Program-made: the position numbers and the translations under genes
Origin: Streptomyces liliifuscus
GTDB taxonomy: Bacteria > Actinomycetota > Actinomycetes > Streptomycetales > Streptomycetaceae
Direction of reading: 5' to 3'
NCBI RefSeq assembly: GCF_016598615.1
Contig: NZ_CP066831.1
Span: forward strand, 1,116,001 to 1,180,000
DNA: 64,000 nt
The notes under the pieces: generated by a model
Told to the model about the DNA's origin: nothing
Database searches by the model: none
What the model saw: the letters and a program-made list of their open reading frames with translations, nothing else
Shown: positions 53,868 to 61,639 of the stretch, piece after piece
Numbering within the stretch: the stretch's first letter is position 1
Layout of the letters: each line of letters begins with the position of its first letter

Positions 53868-54956
53868 ATGAAGGCCTGCATCCGGGGCGCGGCCATCGCC
53901 ATGACCGTGATCTCGACGGTTGTTGCCCTGGAGGCCTGCGGGCAGGACGCCGGGGACGACTCCGACACCGGCAACGCGCTGAGCATCGGCGTGCTGCTCC
54001 CGGACTCCACCACAGCCCGCTGGGAGACACAGGACCGGCCGTTCCTCCAGAAGAGGATCACGGAACTGTGCGACGACTGCGCGGTCGAGAACGCCAATGC
54101 CAAGGGCGACGTGGCCATCCAGCAGGAGCAGATGGACTCGATGCTCACCAAGGGGGTCGACGCCATCGTCCTCGTGGCCGTGGACGCCAGATCGCTGCGC
54201 CCCGCGGTCAGGAAGGCGGACGAGGCGGGCGTCCCGGTCATCGCCTACGACCGTCTCGCCGAGGGTCCCATCGCGGGCTATGTCTCCTTCGACGGCGAGG
54301 AGGTCGGCAGACTCCAGGGCAGGGCACTGCTCACAGCGATGGGTGACAGGGCGCCCGACGACCAGATCGTCATGATGAACGGCGATCCCAGCGACCCCAA
54401 CGCGGTGTCGTTCAAGAAGGGCGCGCTGTCCGTGCTCCAGGGACGGGTGAGGATCGGCGAGGCGTACGACACCCTCCAGTGGAGGACGGAGACCGCGCAC
54501 ATGAACATGTCCGCCGCGATCGCGGCCCTCGGTGTCGAGAACATCGACGGGGTGTACGCCGCCAACGACGGCCTCGCCGCCGGCTGCATCTCCGCCCTCA
54601 AGGCGAACAAGGTCGCCCCGCTGCCCCCGGTCACCGGGCAGGACGCCGAGCTCGGAGCCGTACGGCGCATCGTCGGCGGCGATCAGTACATGACCGTCTA
54701 CAAGCCCTTCGCGCCCGAGGCCTCCGCCGGCGCCGCCATGGCCGTGGCCGCGGCCCGCCACGAGAGCCTCGACCGGGTCGCCAAGGGCGAGGTGACACCC
54801 CGCGGCGGGCACACTGTTCCGGCCGTCCTGCTCACCCCGGTGTCCGTGACGGTCGACACGATCAAGGACACCCTGGTGAAGGACGGCGTGTACACGGTCG
54901 AGCAGATCTGCACCCCCCAGCTCGGGGCCGCCTGCGGCAGGGCCGGTCTCACCTGA
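53868..54956 (+). CDS. Sugar-binding lipoprotein of the third ABC transporter
   Basis: 362 residues. Short signal peptide MKACIRGAAIAMTVISTVVA followed by LEAC as a weak lipobox. Type I periplasmic-binding fold: IGVLLPDSTTARWETQDRPF, ELCDDCAVENANAKGDVAIQ, VPVIAYDRLAEGPIAGYVSF, VTGQDAELGAVRRIVGGDQY; C-terminus VEQICTPQLGAACGRAGLT. Nearly every landmark is shared with the protein at 49641-50723, including the paired Cys of E-L-C-x2-C and the two late Cys. It heads an operon with ATPase and permease and lies divergent from the phosphatase gene. Xylose- or ribose-like sugars are likely cargo. Confidence 0.9.
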   Translation: MKACIRGAAIAMTVISTVVALEACGQDAGDDSDTGNALSIGVLLPDSTTARWETQDRPFLQKRITELCDDCAVENANAKGDVAIQQEQMDSMLTKGVDAIVLVAVDARSLRPAVRKADEAGVPVIAYDRLAEGPIAGYVSFDGEEVGRLQGRALLTAMGDRAPDDQIVMMNGDPSDPNAVSFKKGALSVLQGRVRIGEAYDTLQWRTETAHMNMSAAIAALGVENIDGVYAANDGLAAGCISALKANKVAPLPPVTGQDAELGAVRRIVGGDQYMTVYKPFAPEASAGAAMAVAAARHESLDRVAKGEVTPRGGHTVPAVLLTPVSVTVDTIKDTLVKDGVYTVEQICTPQLGAACGRAGLT

Positions 54957-55007
54957 CAGGCAGGTTCCGACCAGGTCCGGACCGCCCCCGGGAAGGAGAT
55001 GGTTTCC

Positions 55008-55781
55008 GTGACGGGTCCCCCCTTGCTGGCACTGCGCGGCGTCTGCAAACGCTTCGGCGTCATCGAGGTCCTCGACGACATCGAGCTGGAGATCCACGCC
55101 GGGCAGGTCGTCGCTCTGCTGGGCGACAACGGGGCGGGCAAGTCCACCCTGGTCAAGGTGATCTCCGGGGTCTCCCCCGCGGACAAGGGCTCCATCGAGT
55201 GGGAGGGCCGGGCGGTCCACATCAGGCGTCCCCACGACGCCCGGGACCTCGGCATCGCGGCCGTCTACCAGGACCTCGCGCTGTGCGGGAACCTCGACGT
55301 CGTCGGCAATCTGTTCCTCGGGCAGGAGATCCGCAGGCTCGGCTTCCTCGACGAGGTGGAGATGGAGCGCCGCACCAGAAGCCTGCTGGACCGTCTGACC
55401 CGGGGCATCCCCGATCTGCGTGCCCCCGTCGTCTCGCTGTCCAGCGGTCAGCGGCAGACGGTCGCCATCGCCCGTTCGCTGCTCGGCGACCCGCGGGTCC
55501 TCCTCCTGGACGAACCGACCGCGGCACTGGGATTCGAGCAGACCAGCGAGGTCCTGGACCTCGTCGACCAGCTGCGTGACCGAGGTCTGGGCGTCCTGCT
55601 CATCAGCCACAACATGGGTGACATCAAGGCCCTCGCGGACCGGGCGGCCGTCCTGCGGCTCGGCCGCAACAACGGCTTCTTCGACGTGAACACCGCGTCC
55701 CAGGAACAGATCATCTCCTCCATCACCGGCGCCACGGAGAACGTGCCCCGCCGGACGGCCTCCCAGGAGGCGGGGTGGTGA
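55008..55781 (+). CDS. Sugar ABC transporter ATP-binding protein (third system)
   Basis: 257 residues from GTG 55008. An ATG at 54999 is in frame but touches the GGAAGGAG ribosome site, so the GTG 9 bp later is preferred. Single ABC domain: Walker [22 protein letters not shown]-loop AAVYQDLALCGNLDVVGNLF, signature LSSGQRQTVAIARSLLGDPR (second Gly replaced by Ser in LSSGQ), Walker [13 protein letters not shown] and His in LLISHNMGDIKALADRA. It partners the permease, whose gene overlaps its end by 7 bp. Confidence 0.92.
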   Translation: MTGPPLLALRGVCKRFGVIEVLDDIELEIHAGQVVALLGDNGAGKSTLVKVISGVSPADKGSIEWEGRAVHIRRPHDARDLGIAAVYQDLALCGNLDVVGNLFLGQEIRRLGFLDEVEMERRTRSLLDRLTRGIPDLRAPVVSLSSGQRQTVAIARSLLGDPRVLLLDEPTAALGFEQTSEVLDLVDQLRDRGLGVLLISHNMGDIKALADRAAVLRLGRNNGFFDVNTASQEQIISSITGATENVPRRTASQEAGW

Positions 55782-57058
55782 AAGAGATGCGCGACACGGC
55801 GGACACCACACGGACCGAGCCCACCGCGCCCGGCGCCGGGGCCGGTCGGTCGCGGCGCGGGCGGACCGTCGCCCGTGCCGCGGAGAAGGGGATCGCCTAC
55901 CTCCGGCGCAAGCTGCGCGCCGGCGAGGTGGGCCCGCTCCCCGTCGTCCTCGTACTCGCCGCGGTCTGGATCATCTTCCAGTCGCTCAACTCGAACTTCC
56001 TGTCCCCGCGGAACCTGTCGAACCTCAGCGTGGACATCGTGGGTACGGGTCTGATCGCGGTCGGCATCGTCTTCGTACTGCTGCTCGGTGAACTCGATCT
56101 GTCGGTCGGCTCGATCAGCGGTCTCGCGGCGGCGGCCTTCGCCGTGCTGAACGTCAATCACGGAGTGCCGGAATGGCTCGCCGTCATCATCGCGGTGCTC
56201 GCGGGAACCCTGGCGGGAACCGTCCAGGGCATCTCCGTGGCCAGGACCCGGGTGCCGGCGTTCGTCGTCACGCTCGCCGGGCTGCTCACCTGGAACGGCC
56301 TCATGCTCTACGTCCTCGGGACCAGCGGCACGGTCAACCTCGACGAGAACGGGCTGGTCGCCAAGCTGACCAGCTACTACTTCACCAACGACGCCGCGGC
56401 CTACGGTCTGGCGGCGGTCGCCGCGGGCCTGGTCTTCCTGGTGTCCTACCAGGACATGTGGCGGCGCAAGGCCGTCGGTATGCCACACCGCTCGCTCCGG
56501 GGGATCGCGGTGCGCACGGGAGTGCTCGCGGTGGTCGCGTTCACCGCCGCGTATCTGCTCAACCGGTTCCAGGGGCTGCCGCTCGCGCTCCTGATCTTCC
56601 TCGTGGTGGTGGCCGGCCTCGACCTCGTTCTCCGGCGTACGCACTACGGCCGGCAGGTCTACGCGCTGGGCGGCAGCATGGAGGCGGCGCGGCGCGCCAG
56701 CCTGAGCGTGATGCGGGTGCAGACGGCGGTGCTCGCGGTCTCGGGCACCATGGCCGCGGTCGGCGGCCTGTTCCTGGCCTCGCGCATCACGTCGGTGAGC
56801 CAGGGTTCGGGCTCGGGCGTCCTGCTGGTCAACGCCATCGCGGCGGCCGTCATCGGCGGCACCAGCCTGTTCGGCGGACGCGGCACCACCTGGTCCGCGG
56901 TGCTCGGCATGCTGATCATCCAGTCGATCGCCTCGGGCATGGCGATCACGGACACCCCCACGGCCGTCCAGTTCATCATCACGGGCGGGGTGCTCTTCGC
57001 CGCGGTGCTCATCGACTCTCTGGCGCGACGCTCCCAGCAGGCCCGCGGACGGGCTTGA
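55775..57058 (+). CDS. Sugar ABC transporter permease (third system, XylH-like)
   Basis: 427 residues from GTG 55775, 5 bp after AGGAGG; GTG 55778 is also possible. A 50-residue basic cytoplasmic tail precedes about ten or eleven membrane segments. Family motifs: LLLGELDLSVGSISGLAAAA, GTVQGISVARTRVPAFVVTL, QVYALGGSMEAARRASLSVM and AAAVIGGTSLFGGRGTTWSA. The length, with a long loop between the segments around LFTN-like residues TSYYFTNDAAAYGL, resembles XylH (D-xylose) permeases more than the 350-residue permeases of the other two systems in the window. Confidence 0.9.
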   Translation: MVKEMRDTADTTRTEPTAPGAGAGRSRRGRTVARAAEKGIAYLRRKLRAGEVGPLPVVLVLAAVWIIFQSLNSNFLSPRNLSNLSVDIVGTGLIAVGIVFVLLLGELDLSVGSISGLAAAAFAVLNVNHGVPEWLAVIIAVLAGTLAGTVQGISVARTRVPAFVVTLAGLLTWNGLMLYVLGTSGTVNLDENGLVAKLTSYYFTNDAAAYGLAAVAAGLVFLVSYQDMWRRKAVGMPHRSLRGIAVRTGVLAVVAFTAAYLLNRFQGLPLALLIFLVVVAGLDLVLRRTHYGRQVYALGGSMEAARRASLSVMRVQTAVLAVSGTMAAVGGLFLASRITSVSQGSGSGVLLVNAIAAAVIGGTSLFGGRGTTWSAVLGMLIIQSIASGMAITDTPTAVQFIITGGVLFAAVLIDSLARRSQQARGRA

Positions 57059-57224
57059 CGCTCTCGTACGCATCCGTCCCGCCGTTCTGGAAGACCGTCC
57101 GGGCGGTTTCTATCTGAAACGTCAAGTAATGGCCATAGGTTGCTCGGTTGCGTACACCAACTGTCCCTCCAGCACCTACTCTCGCCCCAAGTCCATTCGA
57201 CGATGAACAGGCGAGCTGAGGGCA

Positions 57225-59522
57225 ATGGAGCCACTTCGTCCCACGGATCCGGAGCACTTGGGGCCGTACCGTCCTGTCGCGCGGCTCGGCGCCGGAGGGA
57301 TGGGGGAGGTCTTCCTCGCCCGGGACGATCAGCAGCGGACCGTGGCCGTCAAGGTCATCCGGCCGGAGCTGGCCGCGAACAGGGACTTCCGGATCCGTTT
57401 CCGGCGCGAGGTGGACGCGGCACGTGCGGTGAGCGGCAGATACACGGCGACCGTCGTGGACGCCGATCCGGACGGCCCCGTCCCCTGGCTCGCCACCGCG
57501 CACATCCTCGGTCCGACGCTGGCCGACGCGGTTGAGGAGCACGGACCGCTGCCACCGAAGTCGGTTCTGGCCCTCGGGGCCGGACTCGCCGAGGCGCTGA
57601 TCGCCGTGCACTCCGCGGGGCTGGTGCACCGCGATCTCAAACCGTCCAATGTGCTGCTCTCCGCCGAGGGCCCGCGGGTCATCGACTTCGGCATCGTCCG
57701 GGCCACCGACGGCTACGAACTCACCCTGTCCGGAGTGCTGCTCGGCTCACCGCGGTACATGTGCCCCGAGCACGCCACGGGTGACCCGATGGGCCCCGAG
57801 GGAGACGTGTTCTGTCTCGGCTCGGTCCTCGCCTTCGCCGCCACCGGGAACGCGCCCTTCGACGGCTCGTCGGCGGCCACCCTGTTGTACCAAGTGGTGC
57901 ACGGTACGCCGGATCTGACGGGCGTTCCGGATCCGCTGGACACGATCATCGAGCTCTGCCTCGACAAGTCCCCGACGGCCCGGCCCACTCCGGACCGGGT
58001 GTCGGCGGCGTGCGCGCCCGGTGGTACGGACGCGCTGGACTGGGAGGGCTGGCTGCCGGAACCCGTGGCCGCATCGATCAGCCGGCAGGCCGCCGACCTC
58101 ATGGACCTGGACCTCGGGCCCGGACCGATTGCGGACGTCGTCGAGCGGGAGCCCGCCCGCGCCACCACCGGCCGCACGGCCGCCACCGGTGTCCGCAGCG
58201 ACCCGCGCGCGACCGTTCAGCAACTCGTCACCGAGCGCCCGAGCCCCCATCGCGTCGTCTTCCCCGAAGCCCCGTCGCCCGGCCAGCAGCCCGGGAGGTC
58301 GCCCGACCCGGTCACCCACCGCGCGCGGCGGTCGGCCCGGCCGCGTCCCTCCCGCCGTACGGTCCTCGCGGCCGCCGCGCTCGGCGTCGTCACTCTCGGT
58401 TCCGGCGTCGCCGCACTGCTCGGTGAGCCGAAGGAGCGGACCGAGTCGGCCCCGAAGCCGACCGGTCCGGCGCCGAAGCCGCTGTGGGTCTACCGGGGCG
58501 ACCCGCTCGTCGAGGCCCCGGCGGTCTTCTACAAGGACACGGCCCTGCTGAAGTCGCAGTCGGGCGCGTTGTTCTGCCTCGGGCTCGCCGACGGCACCAG
58601 TCCCCGGTGGATCTACCGGGGCATCAGCCAGTCCCCCACCCCGCCGCTCCTCGTCTCGGGCGATGTCGTCGCCCTCGGCACCGGCGCTACCGTGCTGGGC
58701 GTCGACCCGGTCACCGGCATCGAACGGTTCTCCCTGGACTTCGGGGAGGACTTCCGGTTCGACACGCTGCTCGGCGGATTCAACGACCAGCGGGTCACCA
58801 TCTCAGGGCTGCGGTTCAGCCGCCCGGAAGGGTCGCAGGGGTCGGCCACCTCCACGAACGTCGTCCTCAACACGGATCTGCGGGAGCGCCGGGCCGATGT
58901 CATCCCCATCAGCGAGGAGGACATCGGCCTCGATCTGAAGCCCGTCATGGCATCCCGCCGCTTCATCTACATGGACGGGCTGCACCGCCTGACGGCCCGT
59001 GGCACCGCGAGCACCGGGGACGTGCTGTGGCGCCGGCCCATGAACTCCGACTCGGACGCCCGCTCGGCCCCGGTGGTGCTCGGCGGAACCGTCTTCGCCG
59101 TCGACAGCGAACTCATCGCCGTGGACGTGGAGTCCGGCGCCGTGCGCTGGCGGGTGAAGGAGGAGAAGGGCGGATTCGCCTCCGTGGCCGCCACGGCCGG
59201 CACGGTGTACTGCACCACCAGGAGCCCGCACGGCGTCCAGGCGTTCGACGCCGCCGACGGCACCCGGCGCTGGTTCCGCCGGACCCCTCGGCTCGATCTG
59301 GGCAACGCCCTCGTCGCGGGCGGCGGAGCGGTGTTCGTCACGGCCGCCCGCAACAGGGACGGGTTCTACGCGATCGACGCCCAGAAGGGCGAGCTGCTCT
59401 GGAACTTCACCGACGGCCAGGACGCCGGCATCAACGACTGGCAACTCGCCTGCGACAGCGACGGCCCGCTGATCGCCCAGCACTTCAACAAGGTGTACGC
59501 CCTCCCGATACCGCGGCCCTGA
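57225..59522 (+). CDS. Ser/Thr protein kinase with extracytoplasmic PQQ-type propeller
   Basis: 765 residues. Kinase domain about 12-265: glycine loop LGAGGMGEVFLARDD, Lys in VAVKVIRPELAANRDF, catalytic loop LVHRDLKPSNVLLSAEGP, and DFGIVRATDGYE in place of DFG(I/L)AR. The APE-like segment is MCPEHATG, so the usual A-P-E is C-P-E. An Arg/Pro-rich linker leads to one membrane segment, TVLAAAALGVVTLGSGVAAL, around 385. The outer part, about 410-765, has PQQ-like blades (LWVYRGDPLVEAPAVFYKDT; ERFSLDFGEDFRFDT; VLWRRPMNSDSDARSAPVVL; AVRWRVKEEKGGF). It probably senses an external ligand and signals by phosphorylation. Confidence 0.92.
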   Translation: MEPLRPTDPEHLGPYRPVARLGAGGMGEVFLARDDQQRTVAVKVIRPELAANRDFRIRFRREVDAARAVSGRYTATVVDADPDGPVPWLATAHILGPTLADAVEEHGPLPPKSVLALGAGLAEALIAVHSAGLVHRDLKPSNVLLSAEGPRVIDFGIVRATDGYELTLSGVLLGSPRYMCPEHATGDPMGPEGDVFCLGSVLAFAATGNAPFDGSSAATLLYQVVHGTPDLTGVPDPLDTIIELCLDKSPTARPTPDRVSAACAPGGTDALDWEGWLPEPVAASISRQAADLMDLDLGPGPIADVVEREPARATTGRTAATGVRSDPRATVQQLVTERPSPHRVVFPEAPSPGQQPGRSPDPVTHRARRSARPRPSRRTVLAAAALGVVTLGSGVAALLGEPKERTESAPKPTGPAPKPLWVYRGDPLVEAPAVFYKDTALLKSQSGALFCLGLADGTSPRWIYRGISQSPTPPLLVSGDVVALGTGATVLGVDPVTGIERFSLDFGEDFRFDTLLGGFNDQRVTISGLRFSRPEGSQGSATSTNVVLNTDLRERRADVIPISEEDIGLDLKPVMASRRFIYMDGLHRLTARGTASTGDVLWRRPMNSDSDARSAPVVLGGTVFAVDSELIAVDVESGAVRWRVKEEKGGFASVAATAGTVYCTTRSPHGVQAFDAADGTRRWFRRTPRLDLGNALVAGGGAVFVTAARNRDGFYAIDAQKGELLWNFTDGQDAGINDWQLACDSDGPLIAQHFNKVYALPIPRP

Positions 59523-59585
59523 AAACCCCGGGACCGGACCCGTGATGCAATGGGGCCACCGAACAGATCTTGGGGCGGAGTGGGC

Positions 59586-61601
59586 GTGTTGAGCAACGGT
59601 GGGCCCGGCGCGGGAGGTTTCCAGCCGCTGGAGGACGGCGATCCGCGGATCGTGGGCGGCTACCGGCTGGTGGCGCGGCTCGGGTCCGGCGGCATGGGGC
59701 GGGTCTATCTCTCGCACACACCGGGCGGACGAGCCGTCGCGGTCAAGGTGATCCGGCCGGAGCTGGCCGAGAACGCCGAGTTCCGCAAGCGGTTCCAGGC
59801 CGAGGTGGCGGCCGCGAGCCGAGTGCACGGGCTCTATACGGCCCCGGTCGTGGACAGCGACACCGAAGGCTCGATCCCGTGGTGTGCGACCGCCTATGTG
59901 CCGGGTCCGTCCCTCGCCGACGCGATACGCGACCACGGACCACTGCCCGTCGACACCGTGCTGCGGCTGATAGCCGGTGTCGCGGAGGCACTGCAGGCGG
60001 TGCATCGCGAGGGCATCGTGCACCGGGACCTCAAGCCGTCGAACGTGCTGCTCGCCGACGACGGCCCGCGCGTCATCGACTTCGGTGTCGCACGGGCCGC
60101 GGACGCCACCTCGGTGACGCAGAGCGGCATGGCCCTCGGCACGGTCGCCTACATGGCACCGGAGCAGGCACTCGGCGGCGAGGCCGCCCCCTCGGCCGAT
60201 GTGTTCGCGCTGGGGCAGACCGCCGTGTTCGCCTCGACGGGCCGCGGCGCCTTCGGGGACGGGGACGCGCACGCGGTGCTCTACCGGGTGGTGCACGAGC
60301 AACCGGACCTCGGCCAAGTGCCCGACGAAATAAGGGAGTTGGTGGCGCGGTGCCTGCGTAAGCCTGCCGCCGAGCGGCCTTCCGTCGAGGAGGTCATCCG
60401 CTCCGTTCAGACCATCCAGACGCACCGCGGTGACGAGGCCCGGTACACATCGGGGGCATGGCTGCCGGGCGAACTGGCGGCGGGGATAGCGGCTCGGGCC
60501 GAGGGAGCCCATGAGGCCCAAGCCAAGGCGGAGGCCCAGGCCCAGGCGGAGGCGACTCCGAGCGCTCACGCTTCCGGCGGATTCGGAGCCGCGGGTTCCG
60601 GCGGATTCGGGCCCGCGGGCTCCGGCGGCGGTTTCGGCCCCGCCGGCTCAGGCGGTTTCGGCCCCGCGGCGGCCTACTCCCCCACCTCGCCGTCCCACGC
60701 GGCGCAGTCCCATTCCGTACCGTCCCATTCCGCACAGCCTCACGCCGCTCAGTCTCACGCCGGTCAGTCCCACGCCGCGCTGCCCGGACCGTTCGTGATG
60801 GGGAATCCGGCCGCACCGGCTGCGTACACACCGCCTCCATGGCCCCAGCCGCAGGAGTCGGCCGCCGCGCAGACCTCCACGGTCACCACGAACGGCGCGG
60901 GCCGCGGGGCCCGGCTCTGGATGCTGTCGGCGGCCGCGGTCGTGCTCGTCGCCGGTGGGGCGGCCGCCGCGCTGCTGTTCGTCCCGGGGGACGACGACAA
61001 GGACGACACCGGGGCCTCGGAGGTGGCCGCGTCGCAGTCGGCTCCCAAGGCCGACAAGTCCCCGTCGGCGTCCGGCTCCCCGTCGGGCAAGGCGTCGAAG
61101 AAACCCAAGCCCGCCAAGTCCGCGCTGCCGTCCGGTCCTTCGGGGCCCGCGACACCCACACAGGCTCCGAACCCGGCTCCCCCGGCCGCGTCCAGCGAGC
61201 CGACGGCACCCAAGGCCCCCGCCCCGGTCACGTACGCCGGAATCCGGATGACCGCGAGCCACGATCTGTATCTGGCGGACACCCCGGTGCGCCCCAAGGC
61301 CGACACCGGCAGCTCGGACGAGGATCTGACGTACGCCGTCTACTCCTCGGGCGCGGTCCTCGCACCCGGCACCACCTCCGGCAGCTCCCTCGCGCTGCTC
61401 CCGTCCGGGCGGCAGGGCAGCGTGGAGGCGTGCAAGGCCGCGACCGGCTACAAGAGCTACATCTGGATCAAGGACCTCACCGTTGGCCAACAGATGTGCG
61501 TCATCAGCGGTACGGGACACGTGGGGCTCGTGACCTACCAGGGTTCGTCCGGGACGACGTACGCCACCCTCGACGTGAAGGTGTGGCGGGACGCGGCCTA
61601 G
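59586..61601 (+). CDS. Ser/Thr protein kinase with low-complexity linker and secreted C-terminal domain
   Basis: 671 residues from GTG 59586, 5 bp after GGAG. Kinase domain: RLGSGGMGRVYLSHTPGG, VAVKVIRPELAENAEF, IVHRDLKPSNVLLADDGP, DFGVARAADATSVTQSGMAL and MAPEQALGG, all canonical. Then comes low complexity: Ala/Gln/Lys, Gly-Phe-Gly repeats (SGGFGPAGSGGG) and Ser-His-Ala-Gln repeats. One membrane segment, LWMLSAAAVVLVAGGAAAAL, is followed by a Ser/Pro/Lys outer stalk and a globular end with TYAGIRMTASHDLYLADTP and CVISGTGHVGLVTYQGS. It is 63 bp after the previous kinase gene and about half identical to it in the catalytic domain, so a tandem duplication with exchanged sensors. Confidence 0.92.
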   Translation: MLSNGGPGAGGFQPLEDGDPRIVGGYRLVARLGSGGMGRVYLSHTPGGRAVAVKVIRPELAENAEFRKRFQAEVAAASRVHGLYTAPVVDSDTEGSIPWCATAYVPGPSLADAIRDHGPLPVDTVLRLIAGVAEALQAVHREGIVHRDLKPSNVLLADDGPRVIDFGVARAADATSVTQSGMALGTVAYMAPEQALGGEAAPSADVFALGQTAVFASTGRGAFGDGDAHAVLYRVVHEQPDLGQVPDEIRELVARCLRKPAAERPSVEEVIRSVQTIQTHRGDEARYTSGAWLPGELAAGIAARAEGAHEAQAKAEAQAQAEATPSAHASGGFGAAGSGGFGPAGSGGGFGPAGSGGFGPAAAYSPTSPSHAAQSHSVPSHSAQPHAAQSHAGQSHAALPGPFVMGNPAAPAAYTPPPWPQPQESAAAQTSTVTTNGAGRGARLWMLSAAAVVLVAGGAAAALLFVPGDDDKDDTGASEVAASQSAPKADKSPSASGSPSGKASKKPKPAKSALPSGPSGPATPTQAPNPAPPAASSEPTAPKAPAPVTYAGIRMTASHDLYLADTPVRPKADTGSSDEDLTYAVYSSGAVLAPGTTSGSSLALLPSGRQGSVEACKAATGYKSYIWIKDLTVGQQMCVISGTGHVGLVTYQGSSGTTYATLDVKVWRDAA

Positions 61602-61639
61602 GGGCTGAAGCCCGGCCCCGGCCCGACAGTTGCCGGTCC

